Positions 1-5,485 of a stretch of 8,053 nucleotides of DNA are shown piece by piece. Source of the DNA: Paracoccaceae bacterium (GTDB lineage: Bacteria; Pseudomonadota; Alphaproteobacteria; Rhodobacterales; Rhodobacteraceae); contig JAAEZW010000069.1 of the NCBI GenBank assembly GCA_018222665.1, positions 1 through 8,053 on the forward strand. Reading direction: 5' to 3'. The translations under genes were made by a program, and so were the position numbers. The notes under the pieces were generated by a model. The model saw only the letters and a program-made list of their open reading frames with translations. It made no database searches and was not told the DNA's origin. Position 1 is the first letter of the stretch, and every line of letters begins with the position of its first letter.

Positions 1-659
1 ACAACGACCAAACCCATGAATATTAAACTCACCACACAAGCCAAAATTGAAAATCCTGTTCTTATGCTAGGATCCGATCTCCATTCTGAAAACCTTCGTT
101 CAAGTGCCCAATTTGCAAATATTGATTGAGTAAATTTCGCCAATATCAGTACCATCAGACCGATCAATGTGATCCAGATACCTTGTCCATCTAAAGCGAG
201 AGCTTCTGCTCTAATGCCTTCAATATTATTTTCCAAGGACTCTACGGCTCGCCGGTATACATCTATTTTTTCTGTGCCCTTCTCTATCGCCGAAGCAAGT
301 TGTTTGCGTCGCAGTTCAAGTGTATTTTCAATTGATGCAATTCGCAGCCATGCTTCCGCAGATAGATCGCCAAATGCCCCTCTCACGATTTGAACAAACG
401 CGATCGTTTCTACAATTAAAAAAGCCAATGCCCATGACCATAAACCGCGGGCGCCGAACCATACTGGACCTAATAATCCTGCAAACCAATTGTAGGTTAA
501 TGTGAATTTTGATCTGGCACCAATCTTAGAAAACTGTTCAACGTAGTATTCTTGACTGGTTTCAACAAATGTTCTGATGGCTTCATCGCGATCTTTTTTA
601 TAGTCTACCGCGTCATTTCGGTCGAGCATATCAAGAATGTCTATTTTCCGGCTATTCAT
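1..659 (-). CDS. ABC transporter permease-like membrane protein, N-terminal part (runs off window)
   Basis: The minus-strand frame opens with ATG at 659 and stays open for 219 codons to base 1 without a stop, so only the N-terminal part is visible. The ATG overlaps the stop of the ATPase gene as ATGA, which implies translational coupling. Visible layout: a charged N-terminus (1-50); a hydrophobic stretch at about 58-92 with the motif NWFAGLLGPVWFGARGLW; a charged, probably helical or coiled-coil segment at about 100-158; a membrane segment at about 160-180; and another starting near 202. The canonical permease core (EAA-type loop) would lie beyond the window and is not seen. Position directly after a binding protein and ATPase makes a ProW-like permease with a long N-terminal extension the best reading. 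The NW..GP.W...RG.W pattern resembles a small membrane domain found in other proteins (DUF2628-like, from memory). A separate accessory membrane protein remains possible. Confidence 0.72.
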   Translation of the reverse strand, partial: MNSRKIDILDMLDRNDAVDYKKDRDEAIRTFVETSQEYYVEQFSKIGARSKFTLTYNWFAGLLGPVWFGARGLWSWALAFLIVETIAFVQIVRGAFGDLSAEAWLRIASIENTLELRRKQLASAIEKGTEKIDVYRRAVESLENNIEGIRAEALALDGQGIWITLIGLMVLILAKFTQSIFANWALERRFSEWRSDPSIRTGFSILACVVSLIFMGLVV

Positions 660-1693
660 GACGTCTCCGTTCCCTCGATGACTGTTTTTAAGATGTCTGA
701 TTGCTCGATCACACCCACAACTTTTTCGGCATCCACAACGTAAATATCGCCTGGTCGTTGGATTGACATTTCAATTATTTCAGTGAGTGAGGCGTCTAAA
801 TTCACTACGTTATTTCTCACTGATGGGGTGTTAGTAGAAAGATCCGTAATATTTGGCTTCATGATTGCGTGAGCTTTGACTACCTTTAGGCGCGAGATTC
901 CCGCCACAAAGTTTGCTACGTATTCTGTCTGCGGATTCATCACAATCTCTTCGGCTGTTCCGATTTGATCCACGACTCCATCTTTCATGATAGCAATTCG
1001 ATCCCCGATGCGAACCGCCTCATCCAAATCGTGCGTAATGAATACTGTCGTTTTTTGCAGCTGTTTCGAAAGTTTAATAAATTCGTCCTGCAATTGTCTG
1101 CGAATTAAAGGATCAAGGGCACTAAATGGCTCATCCATGAGAAGCACATCAGGATTAGCCGATATCGCCCGTGCAAGCCCCACCCTTTGTTGCATTCCTC
1201 CAGAAAGTTCGTGTGCGAATTTATTACCCCAGGCTCCCAATTCAACAATCTCAAGAACTTCTGAAGCCTGCTGCAATCTTTCATTTTTTCCAATACCCCT
1301 TATCTCGAGGGGCATGGCAACATTATCCAGGACGGAACGATGAGGCATCAATGCAAAGTTTTGAAAGACCATTCCGATGCGTTCATTCCGAAACTTTTGT
1401 AGTTGGGGTGTATTCAACTGCATAACATCGATCCCATCGATAATTATCTCGCCTGCAGTTGGCTCAAGTAACCGATTAAAATGACGGACCAGTGTGGATT
1501 TTCCGCTTCCAGAAAGGCCCATGATACAGAAGATCTCGCCCTCCTTGATGTCTAAGGAAGTGTTTGCAACACCCACAACGCAATTGAACTGCTCTAGTAC
1601 CTCCGCTTTAGAAAGATTTTGCGCTTGGATAGCATTCAATGCTTCTTCAGCCCTATCACCGAAGATCTTCCAGACGTTCTTTACCTGTATCAA
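656..1693 (-). CDS. ABC transporter ATP-binding protein, ProV/OpuAA-like (glycine betaine/proline class)
   Basis: A 345-residue cytoplasmic ATPase expected to power the import system encoded around it. All nucleotide-binding motifs are present: Walker A GLSGSGKST (59-67), Q-loop Gln111, signature LSGGMQQRV (163-171), Walker B VLLMDE (183-188) and switch His221 in THDLDEA. The roughly 40-residue N-terminal extension before the ATPase core (FGDRAEEAL...LSKAEVLEQF) is typical of ProV-type ATPases. The C-terminal tail (about 280-345, with DIYVVDAEKVVGVIEQSDIL) looks like a CBS-type element; in OpuA-like systems CBS domains sense ionic strength, but only one clear repeat is visible here, so a sensing role is uncertain. 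The start is TTG at 1693, with in-frame stop codons just upstream and only a weak ribosome site, suggesting lower translation than the binding protein. It follows the binding-protein gene across a hairpin and overlaps the next gene by 4 nt. Function is confident, substrate is not. Confidence 0.93.
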   Translation of the reverse strand: MIQVKNVWKIFGDRAEEALNAIQAQNLSKAEVLEQFNCVVGVANTSLDIKEGEIFCIMGLSGSGKSTLVRHFNRLLEPTAGEIIIDGIDVMQLNTPQLQKFRNERIGMVFQNFALMPHRSVLDNVAMPLEIRGIGKNERLQQASEVLEIVELGAWGNKFAHELSGGMQQRVGLARAISANPDVLLMDEPFSALDPLIRRQLQDEFIKLSKQLQKTTVFITHDLDEAVRIGDRIAIMKDGVVDQIGTAEEIVMNPQTEYVANFVAGISRLKVVKAHAIMKPNITDLSTNTPSVRNNVVNLDASLTEIIEMSIQRPGDIYVVDAEKVVGVIEQSDILKTVIEGTETS

Positions 1694-1710
1694 AATTTTA
1701 CCCAGTCATT

Positions 1711-1744
1711 AAATAAATAGCGGGTGAGATATACCCACCCGCTA
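1711..1744 (-). terminator. intercistronic stem-loop after the binding-protein gene (attenuator-type)
   Basis: On the minus strand, 12 nt after the binding-protein stop, a perfect 9-bp stem (TAGCGGGTG at 1718-1726 pairing with CACCCGCTA at 1736-1744, 9-nt loop) is followed by a T-rich run (ATTTATTTAA). This is the form of a weak intrinsic terminator or an mRNA-stabilising hairpin. ABC import operons often have one after the binding-protein gene so that this protein is made in excess over ATPase and permease. The stem and U-rich tail are seen; the attenuating role is inferred. Confidence 0.65.
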
Positions 1745-1756
1745 GCTGCGTTTTAA

Positions 1757-2722
1757 TTAAAGGCCTAGCCACGCATCTACGCGTTCGGGATTTGCTGCAA
1801 TCCATTCGTTTGCAACCTCTGCTGGATCGCGTCCTTTCCCGCTGATTTCATAAGCAAAACTGCTCACATCATTTGCTTCTAACGAGAAATTTGCGAAGAA
1901 CTCAGCGATTGCGGGAGAACGATCCGCAAGCGAGCCTGAATACGCAATTTGAACCTGCTTCAAAGCATCTTTCGAAGCAACATAAGACTCGTCATACCAA
2001 TTTGCTGAGTCTGAAGGCTGAACCATCTTGTATTTTTCTGGATCATGTGTCGGCTCAGTCAGCATGACAACATCGAACATGTACCAAATTGCATGAGGCT
2101 CATAACAATAGAATGCATAGCCTTCGCCCTTCGCAATCGAGTCTTTTACCCGAGCCGTTTTCACAGCTTCTTCTGCACGAATTGGTTCTATGAAGTCTAA
2201 CAAACCATAGTCTCTAACTTTGACTTCATTAACATTTGCAGAAGCCCAACCTGGAGCTCCAATCCACATTTCGCCTTTTCCATTGCCATCACTGTCCATT
2301 GCTGCGGCAACTTCAGGACGACCTAAATCCGCGATGTCAGTAATGTTATATTCAGCTGCGAACTGTTTTGACACACAGTAACCCTGATTTCCTGCGTATG
2401 AGTTCTCCGAAAGTGTTACCGTACCCGCACCATCAACATATTTTTTTGTAAAACTTTCTTGGTTTGGTAGCCAAACATCTGGATGAACATCAATGTCTCC
2501 CTTGCCCTGATCCATGGCTTGGAAAATCGTTGCATTGTTTCCGGGAACATATTCCACTGTTCCTCCAATTTTACTTTCAACGACTGCGCCCAATAGGTGC
2601 GCGATAGCTTGAGCACCCGTCCAAGAAGGAACTCCAATTTTAACATCTTCTGCAAACGCAGCTCCGGAGCTAATCGTGAGCGCAACAGTAGTGAGAAGCG
2701 CACTAATACTCTTTGATTTCAT
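1757..2722 (-). CDS. periplasmic substrate-binding protein, OpuAC (glycine betaine/TMAO-type) family
   Basis: A 321-residue secreted binding protein that should deliver the solute to the ATPase/permease encoded downstream. A signal peptide is clear: MKSKS, a hydrophobic stretch, then AAFA before the mature EDVKIG (cleavage near residue 24). The mature protein starts with the family pattern IGVPSWTGAQAIAHLL and carries several aromatic positions of the kind that box a quaternary or methylated amine: Trp34, Trp84, Trp153, Trp159, Trp213 and Trp242, plus Tyr-rich YCYEPHAIWYMF (205-216). Residues 143-151 (DSDGNGKGE) look like a calcium-binding loop. An upstream in-frame ATG at 2734 exists, but the ATG at 2722 has GGAG six bases ahead and gives a standard signal peptide, so it is preferred. 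It lies 32 nt after the PLP-enzyme gene, in the same operon. The family is well supported; whether the ligand is betaine, TMAO or an amino-acid-like zwitterion is open. Confidence 0.9.
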   Translation of the reverse strand: MKSKSISALLTTVALTISSGAAFAEDVKIGVPSWTGAQAIAHLLGAVVESKIGGTVEYVPGNNATIFQAMDQGKGDIDVHPDVWLPNQESFTKKYVDGAGTVTLSENSYAGNQGYCVSKQFAAEYNITDIADLGRPEVAAAMDSDGNGKGEMWIGAPGWASANVNEVKVRDYGLLDFIEPIRAEEAVKTARVKDSIAKGEGYAFYCYEPHAIWYMFDVVMLTEPTHDPEKYKMVQPSDSANWYDESYVASKDALKQVQIAYSGSLADRSPAIAEFFANFSLEANDVSSFAYEISGKGRDPAEVANEWIAANPERVDAWLGL

Positions 2723-2726
2723 TTTA

Positions 2727-2732
2727 CTCTCC
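2727..2732 (-). promoter_or_regulatory. ribosome binding site GGAGAG deciding the binding-protein start
   Basis: On the minus strand GGAGAG lies directly before the ATG at 2722 (GGAG to ATG spacing 6 nt). It overlaps the alternative ATG at 2734, which has no comparable site of its own. This favours the shorter protein, which also begins with a cleaner signal peptide. Confidence 0.7.
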
Positions 2733-2754
2733 ATGTTGGTTGATTACTTCAGTT

Positions 2755-3825
2755 TTAGTTATATCCAGGCAGTCCAAAAATATTTGGATATCCGAATAAT
2801 GCAGCGCTACCACCGGTATGTAGAAACACGACATTTTGCATGCCGTCAAAATACCCCTGTCTGGTTAAATCTATTAACCCTGCCAGTCCTTTTCCAGAAT
2901 ATACAGGGTCGAACAATAACCCTTCTAACTGGGCAAGCATTTTGAGTGCATTTATCATTTGCTCTGTTGGCAAACCGTATCCTTCACCAACATAATTGCA
3001 ATTTGCGCGAACCACATCTCTTGGGACGCTAACACCATTTCCAAGAAAGTCAGTCGTAGCCATAGCCAAATCATGGACCATCTTTTCTTGTTTTTCTTGT
3101 GGCGCACGTACGCCGATACCAAGAAGATGGATATCACTTTCGAGCGAACATAAACCTGCTACCAATCCAGCTTGTGTACCTGAACTTCCGGTAGCGTGAA
3201 CCAACGCATCGATTTCAACGTTATTTTCTGAAGCCTGTTCTTCCAGTTCGGCTGCGCAAACAACATACCCAAGAGCACCCGTGGTGTTTGAACCGCCGCC
3301 TGGGATTATATAAGGGGTTTCCCCATCTGACAGGAGCTGTGATGCCAATACTTCCATTTCTGCCGCCATGTCTGCTCCACCATTTCGTTTGGAAATTGTT
3401 GCGCCATGAAGTTGATCAAGAAGAACATTACCATTTAAGTTGTATTCCTCAGAGTTATACCCTGTGCGGTCCTCCAGCAGGATGTGACAACCTAATCCAA
3501 CCTTTGCGGCGGCAGCAGCTGTTTGGCGCGCGTGGTTTGATTGCGTTGCTCCTTGAGTAATCACGCAGGTGGCATTTTTCTCAAGCGCGTCCGCAATCAA
3601 AAACTCAAGTTTCCGAGTCTTATTACCACCTGATGAAAGGCCAGTGCAGTCATCACGTTTCACCCAAAACCTTGGGCCGTTCAACTCTTCAGAAAGTCTA
3701 TCCATTGGTTCCAGCGGGGTAGGCAGGTGACCAAGCCTAACTCGCGGAAATGTATCTAAAGTTCTGCGAAGGATACCAATATTTTCAGAAATTTTTGATC
3801 TGTGTTGCTCAAGAGTTGTCAGCAT
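2755..3825 (-). CDS. PLP-dependent beta-eliminase, D-cysteine desulfhydrase / L-cysteate sulfo-lyase (CuyA-like) family
   Basis: A 356-residue cytoplasmic fold-type II PLP enzyme. Family signs are the N-terminal [24 protein letters not shown], the PLP lysine in [10 protein letters not shown] (Lys69), the ACC-deaminase/D-cysteine-desulfhydrase motif [14 protein letters not shown] (94-107), the phosphate-binding loop [10 protein letters not shown] (211-220), [11 protein letters not shown] (306-316) and C-terminal [11 protein letters not shown] (336-346). DPVYSGK is the form I associate with D-cysteine desulfhydrase and cysteate lyase rather than ACC deaminase, so ring opening of ACC is unlikely. 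These enzymes expel HS- or sulfite from the beta carbon and leave 2-aminoacrylate, which decays to pyruvate and ammonia. The start at 3825 is preferred over an in-frame GTG at 3864 because AGGA sits 6 nt upstream of the ATG. It is the first gene of the minus-strand operon, divergent from the LysR gene. The exact substrate cannot be fixed by eye; no CuyZ-type sulfite exporter is visible in this window. Confidence 0.88.
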   Translation of the reverse strand: MLTTLEQHRSKISENIGILRRTLDTFPRVRLGHLPTPLEPMDRLSEELNGPRFWVKRDDCTGLSSGGNKTRKLEFLIADALEKNATCVITQGATQSNHARQTAAAAAKVGLGCHILLEDRTGYNSEEYNLNGNVLLDQLHGATISKRNGGADMAAEMEVLASQLLSDGETPYIIPGGGSNTTGALGYVVCAAELEEQASENNVEIDALVHATGSSGTQAGLVAGLCSLESDIHLLGIGVRAPQEKQEKMVHDLAMATTDFLGNGVSVPRDVVRANCNYVGEGYGLPTEQMINALKMLAQLEGLLFDPVYSGKGLAGLIDLTRQGYFDGMQNVVFLHTGGSAALFGYPNIFGLPGYN

Positions 3826-3831
3826 TATTCT

Positions 3832-3835
3832 TCCT
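3832..3835 (-). promoter_or_regulatory. ribosome binding site AGGA deciding the PLP-enzyme start
   Basis: On the minus strand AGGA is followed by a 6-nt spacer and ATG at 3825. The longer GTG-initiated reading from 3864 would add 13 residues that do not look like part of the family fold, and it lacks such a site. Confidence 0.65.
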
Positions 3836-3862
3836 AAGGATAAAGTTCTAGTAAGTGTAGTC

Positions 3863-3891
3863 ACAATAAATTAGCGGAATAAATTGCTAAA
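3863..3891 (-). promoter_or_regulatory. candidate promoter of the PLP enzyme-ABC operon with LysR-type dyad
   Basis: On the minus strand TTTAGC (3886-3891) and TATTGT (3863-3868) are separated by 17 nt, a weak sigma-70-like pair. The inverted repeat TTAGC-N10-GCTAA (3871-3890) lies within this promoter, an arrangement suited to control by the divergently encoded LysR protein. The dyad is seen directly. The promoter call is tentative because the -35 box is poor and the region is AT-rich. Confidence 0.35.
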
Positions 3892-3902
3892 TTTGCACTC
3901 TA

Positions 3903-3921
3903 CTCATACTTTTAGTATGAG
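3903..3921. promoter_or_regulatory. perfect 8-bp inverted repeat just upstream of the LysR gene (candidate operator or hairpin)
   Basis: CTCATACT at 3903-3910 and AGTATGAG at 3914-3921 are exact reverse complements around TTT, ending 6 nt before the LysR-gene ATG. It could be an autoregulatory binding site or an RNA hairpin that masks the start. It also covers a possible -10 (TATGAG at 3916-3921, 17 nt after TTGCAC at 3893-3898), which would make the transcript nearly leaderless. The symmetry is certain, the role is inferred. Confidence 0.5.
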
Positions 3922-3927
3922 AGAGAT

Positions 3928-4809
3928 ATGAATATCATGTTGATTGAAGATGCTCTTGCCTTGATCGAAGAAGGTAGCATGCGGGGTGCTGCAGAACGCA
4001 GAAATGTGACGCAACCTGCATTTTCTAGAAGAATTGCAACTCTAGAAAACTGGTTGGGCGTAAAGTTAGTTGAGCGACTCGCAAATAAGGTAGAAATCAA
4101 AGACGAATTGCTGAATAGACAAGATGAATTTCGATCACTTCTAAAAAAAATGGACTCACTAAAAGGTGAATATACGAGCCCAATCAAATCACTCAAAATT
4201 GGAACACAACACACACTTGCGTCTTCAGTCTTTCCTGAAATCTACAGCCAGATATCTAAGTATAAATTTATAGATAAGATCAGACTGCGAACTAGAAACC
4301 AAGATGAAATCATTTCTCAATTTTTAAAATACGAAATTGATTTAGCAATAACATATCATGCTAAAAATACACCGATGCCTCCATTCAACGACTCTGTGTT
4401 GCAAAAAATTTGGCGGCGTGATTCTTTGGTGCCAGTTGTTGGCGGAGACTTGAGGTTTTCTCTCAACGAGAAACAAGAACTACCTATAAACACAGCAATA
4501 CTTTGCTACCCCCCGGAGAGTGAGTTTGGAAAGATTTTGGAAGACACGGGCGCGTACTTAGAGTTGACAAACGAAAATCCGAGACTGCTAGAAACCGGCT
4601 TTGCTGCTGGAATGAAAGAGTTGATAAAATTGGGAACAGGTATTGGGTGGGTTCCACAGTCACTAGCTCGTGACGACATTCAACGAGGCGACTTACTTGT
4701 ATTGTCACAAAGCTACGGGCGTATACCATTAGACGTTGTTTTAACTTCGCATGAGCAAAACAGAATTGGTAAGAACGTGATAACGCGATTAATTACCGAC
4801 TCTCTTTAG
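3928..4809 (+). CDS. LysR-family transcriptional regulator
   Basis: A 293-residue regulator, close to the usual length of about 300. The N-terminal winged helix-turn-helix is clear: LIEDALALIEEGSMRGAAERRNVTQPAFSRRIATLENWLGVKL, with the recognition helix at about residues 26-38, then a linker helix (about 58-80). The effector-binding domain starts near residue 88 (LKIGTQHTL) and ends with LVLSQSYGRIPLDVVLTSHEQNR. The ATG at 3928 has only a GA-rich stretch ahead; the ATG at 3937 is a possible alternative that would begin MLIEDALA. It is divergent from the PLP enzyme-ABC operon (102 nt between starts), the classic layout for a LysR activator of its neighbour. RidA follows 68 nt downstream on the same strand. 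The gene is visibly AT-rich relative to its neighbours. The inducer is unknown; the enzyme's substrate or 2-aminoacrylate-related metabolites are natural guesses. Confidence 0.92.
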   Translation: MNIMLIEDALALIEEGSMRGAAERRNVTQPAFSRRIATLENWLGVKLVERLANKVEIKDELLNRQDEFRSLLKKMDSLKGEYTSPIKSLKIGTQHTLASSVFPEIYSQISKYKFIDKIRLRTRNQDEIISQFLKYEIDLAITYHAKNTPMPPFNDSVLQKIWRRDSLVPVVGGDLRFSLNEKQELPINTAILCYPPESEFGKILEDTGAYLELTNENPRLLETGFAAGMKELIKLGTGIGWVPQSLARDDIQRGDLLVLSQSYGRIPLDVVLTSHEQNRIGKNVITRLITDSL

Positions 4810-4820
4810 ATATAAACCCA

Positions 4821-4830
4821 AAGAGCTCTT
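4821..4830. other. 10-bp perfect palindrome AAGAGCTCTT in the lysR-ridA gap
   Basis: AAGAGCTCTT is fully self-complementary and lies 11 nt after the LysR stop in the 68-nt gap before the RidA gene. It is too short and lacks a loop and T-run, so it is not a terminator. It could be a protein-binding site or chance. Confidence 0.25.
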
Positions 4831-4877
4831 GACCGCCAATTTTGAAGCCCATGAACAAGTAAATATGAGGAAATAAA

Positions 4878-5216
4878 ATGATTGAGCGCATCGATACATC
4901 TGAAAGAATGAGTAAAATAGTAAAGCATAACGGGGTTGCATATCTGTGCGGCCAAGTCGGCAGTGGTGAAAGCGCCACCGAGCAAACTCTAGATTGCCTT
5001 GCTCGCATTGATGCCCTTTTGGAGAAAGCTGGGTCGTCGCGCAGTCAAATTCTGCAGGCGATTATTTGGCTATCAGATATGAAATACTTCAAAGAGATGA
5101 ATGCAGTTTGGGACAGCTGGGTTCCGGAGGGTCATGCGCCAGCGCGTGCCTGTGGTGAAGCAAAACTGGCAAGACCTGAGCTCAAAGTTGAGATAATAAT
5201 CACTGCCGCATATTAA
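4878..5216 (+). CDS. RidA/YoaB-family reactive intermediate deaminase
   Basis: A 112-residue small cytoplasmic protein of the YjgF/YER057c/UK114 (Rid) superfamily, which form trimers and hydrolyse enamine/imine intermediates such as 2-aminoacrylate to keto acids and ammonia. The pattern closely follows E. coli Yoa[25 protein letters not shown] at the N-terminus, [19 protein letters not shown] in the middle, [18 protein letters not shown], and C-terminal [11 protein letters not shown]. The arginine that binds the substrate carboxylate in active Rid proteins is present (Arg90 in HAPARAC), as is the Glu of the KVEI segment (Glu105). GAGG sits 7 nt before the ATG. It follows the LysR gene and pairs functionally with the PLP beta-eliminase on the opposite strand, whose product is exactly the kind of intermediate Rid proteins remove. 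The family call is firm; a dedicated role in this pathway is inferred. Confidence 0.92.
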   Translation: MIERIDTSERMSKIVKHNGVAYLCGQVGSGESATEQTLDCLARIDALLEKAGSSRSQILQAIIWLSDMKYFKEMNAVWDSWVPEGHAPARACGEAKLARPELKVEIIITAAY

Positions 5217-5420
5217 CCAAATCTAGAAATGATCTAGTGACTAAGCTAGACCTAAGACAATTAAAACCACTGTGTTCTTTCACTAGGTTCGAGACACAGT
5301 GTAGAACCCCGAAATCTCTCTCCGCGAACACAGAAAAAAGTGTGTGTTTGGTGTGTTTTTGAATAACACACGCATTACGTTAGTGCATGAGAATTAAGCC
5401 ATTGATATTGTTTTAAAAAG
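5217..5420. other. gene-free spacer rich in short inverted repeats
   Basis: No credible gene is seen between RidA and the tRNA fragment. It holds two ATCTAG copies (5221-5226, 5232-5237); an exact 8-bp inverted repeat CACTGTGT (5268-5275) / ACACAGTG (5294-5301); GGTTC (5286-5290) and GAACC (5304-5308) framing a near-palindromic ACACAGTGT core; GAACACAG (5326-5333), complementary to CTGTGTTC (5270-5277); and further GTGTGTT/AACACAC copies (5342-5371). It separates two convergent transcription units, so part of it probably ends transcription. Confidence 0.6.
5334..5372 (-). terminator. candidate terminator of the oxygenase operon
   Basis: Read on the minus strand, GTGTGTT (5371-5365) can pair with AACACAC at 5357-5351, or with AACACAC at 5348-5342, which ends 2 nt before a run of six T (5339-5334). 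A stem followed by T6 downstream of the oxygenase gene and the tRNA fragment fits an intrinsic terminator, although the stem is AT/GT-rich and weak. The same block could stop the convergent RidA transcript. Tentative. Confidence 0.4.
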
Positions 5421-5465
5421 TGGCGCCCGGGGGCGGAATCGAACCACCGACATGAGGATTTTCAA
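5421..5465 (-). pseudogene. tRNA-Phe 3' fragment (anticodon loop to CCA), probable att site
   Basis: On the minus strand, 45 nt match the 3' part of a tRNA-Phe in every structural position. In order these are anticodon loop TTGAAAA (GAA anticodon), anticodon 3' strand TCCTC, variable loop ATGTC, T arm GGTGG-TTCGATT-CCGCC with a five-pair stem, acceptor 3' strand CCCGGGC, discriminator G and CCA, then a T5 run. The 5' half is absent. The preceding bases (GCGGT) do not form the anticodon stem, no GCCCGGG acceptor 5' strand or D arm lies upstream, and the oxygenase gene's end is only 20 nt away. It therefore cannot be a working tRNA. The usual discriminator of tRNA-Phe is A, so the G is a small divergence. 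Such fragments arise when an element integrates in a tRNA gene with crossover at the anticodon loop. No integrase gene is in the window. Confidence 0.85.
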
Positions 5466-5485
5466 ACCGCTTAAGCGCACACTCA

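Noticed and set aside
987..1343. Plus-strand open frames across the ATPase, binding-protein, lyase, oxygenase and TRAP genes
   Set aside because: They are antisense shadows of strongly supported genes, with low-complexity Ser/Arg/Cys-rich translations and no ribosome sites.
2722..2734. Upstream ATG at 2734 as the start of the binding protein
   Set aside because: The Shine-Dalgarno sequence fits the ATG at 2722, and the shorter form has the better signal peptide.
2755..3825. ACC deaminase as the identity of the PLP enzyme
   Set aside because: The SNH motif is shared, but the DPVYSGK segment and the N-terminal sequence look like D-cysteine desulfhydrase/cysteate lyase. The operon context (importer plus RidA) also fits a beta-eliminase.
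4851..4862. Mini-frame ATGAACAAGTAA before RidA as a leader peptide
   Set aside because: Only three codons, no ribosome site of its own and no attenuator structure after it. Chance is the likely explanation.
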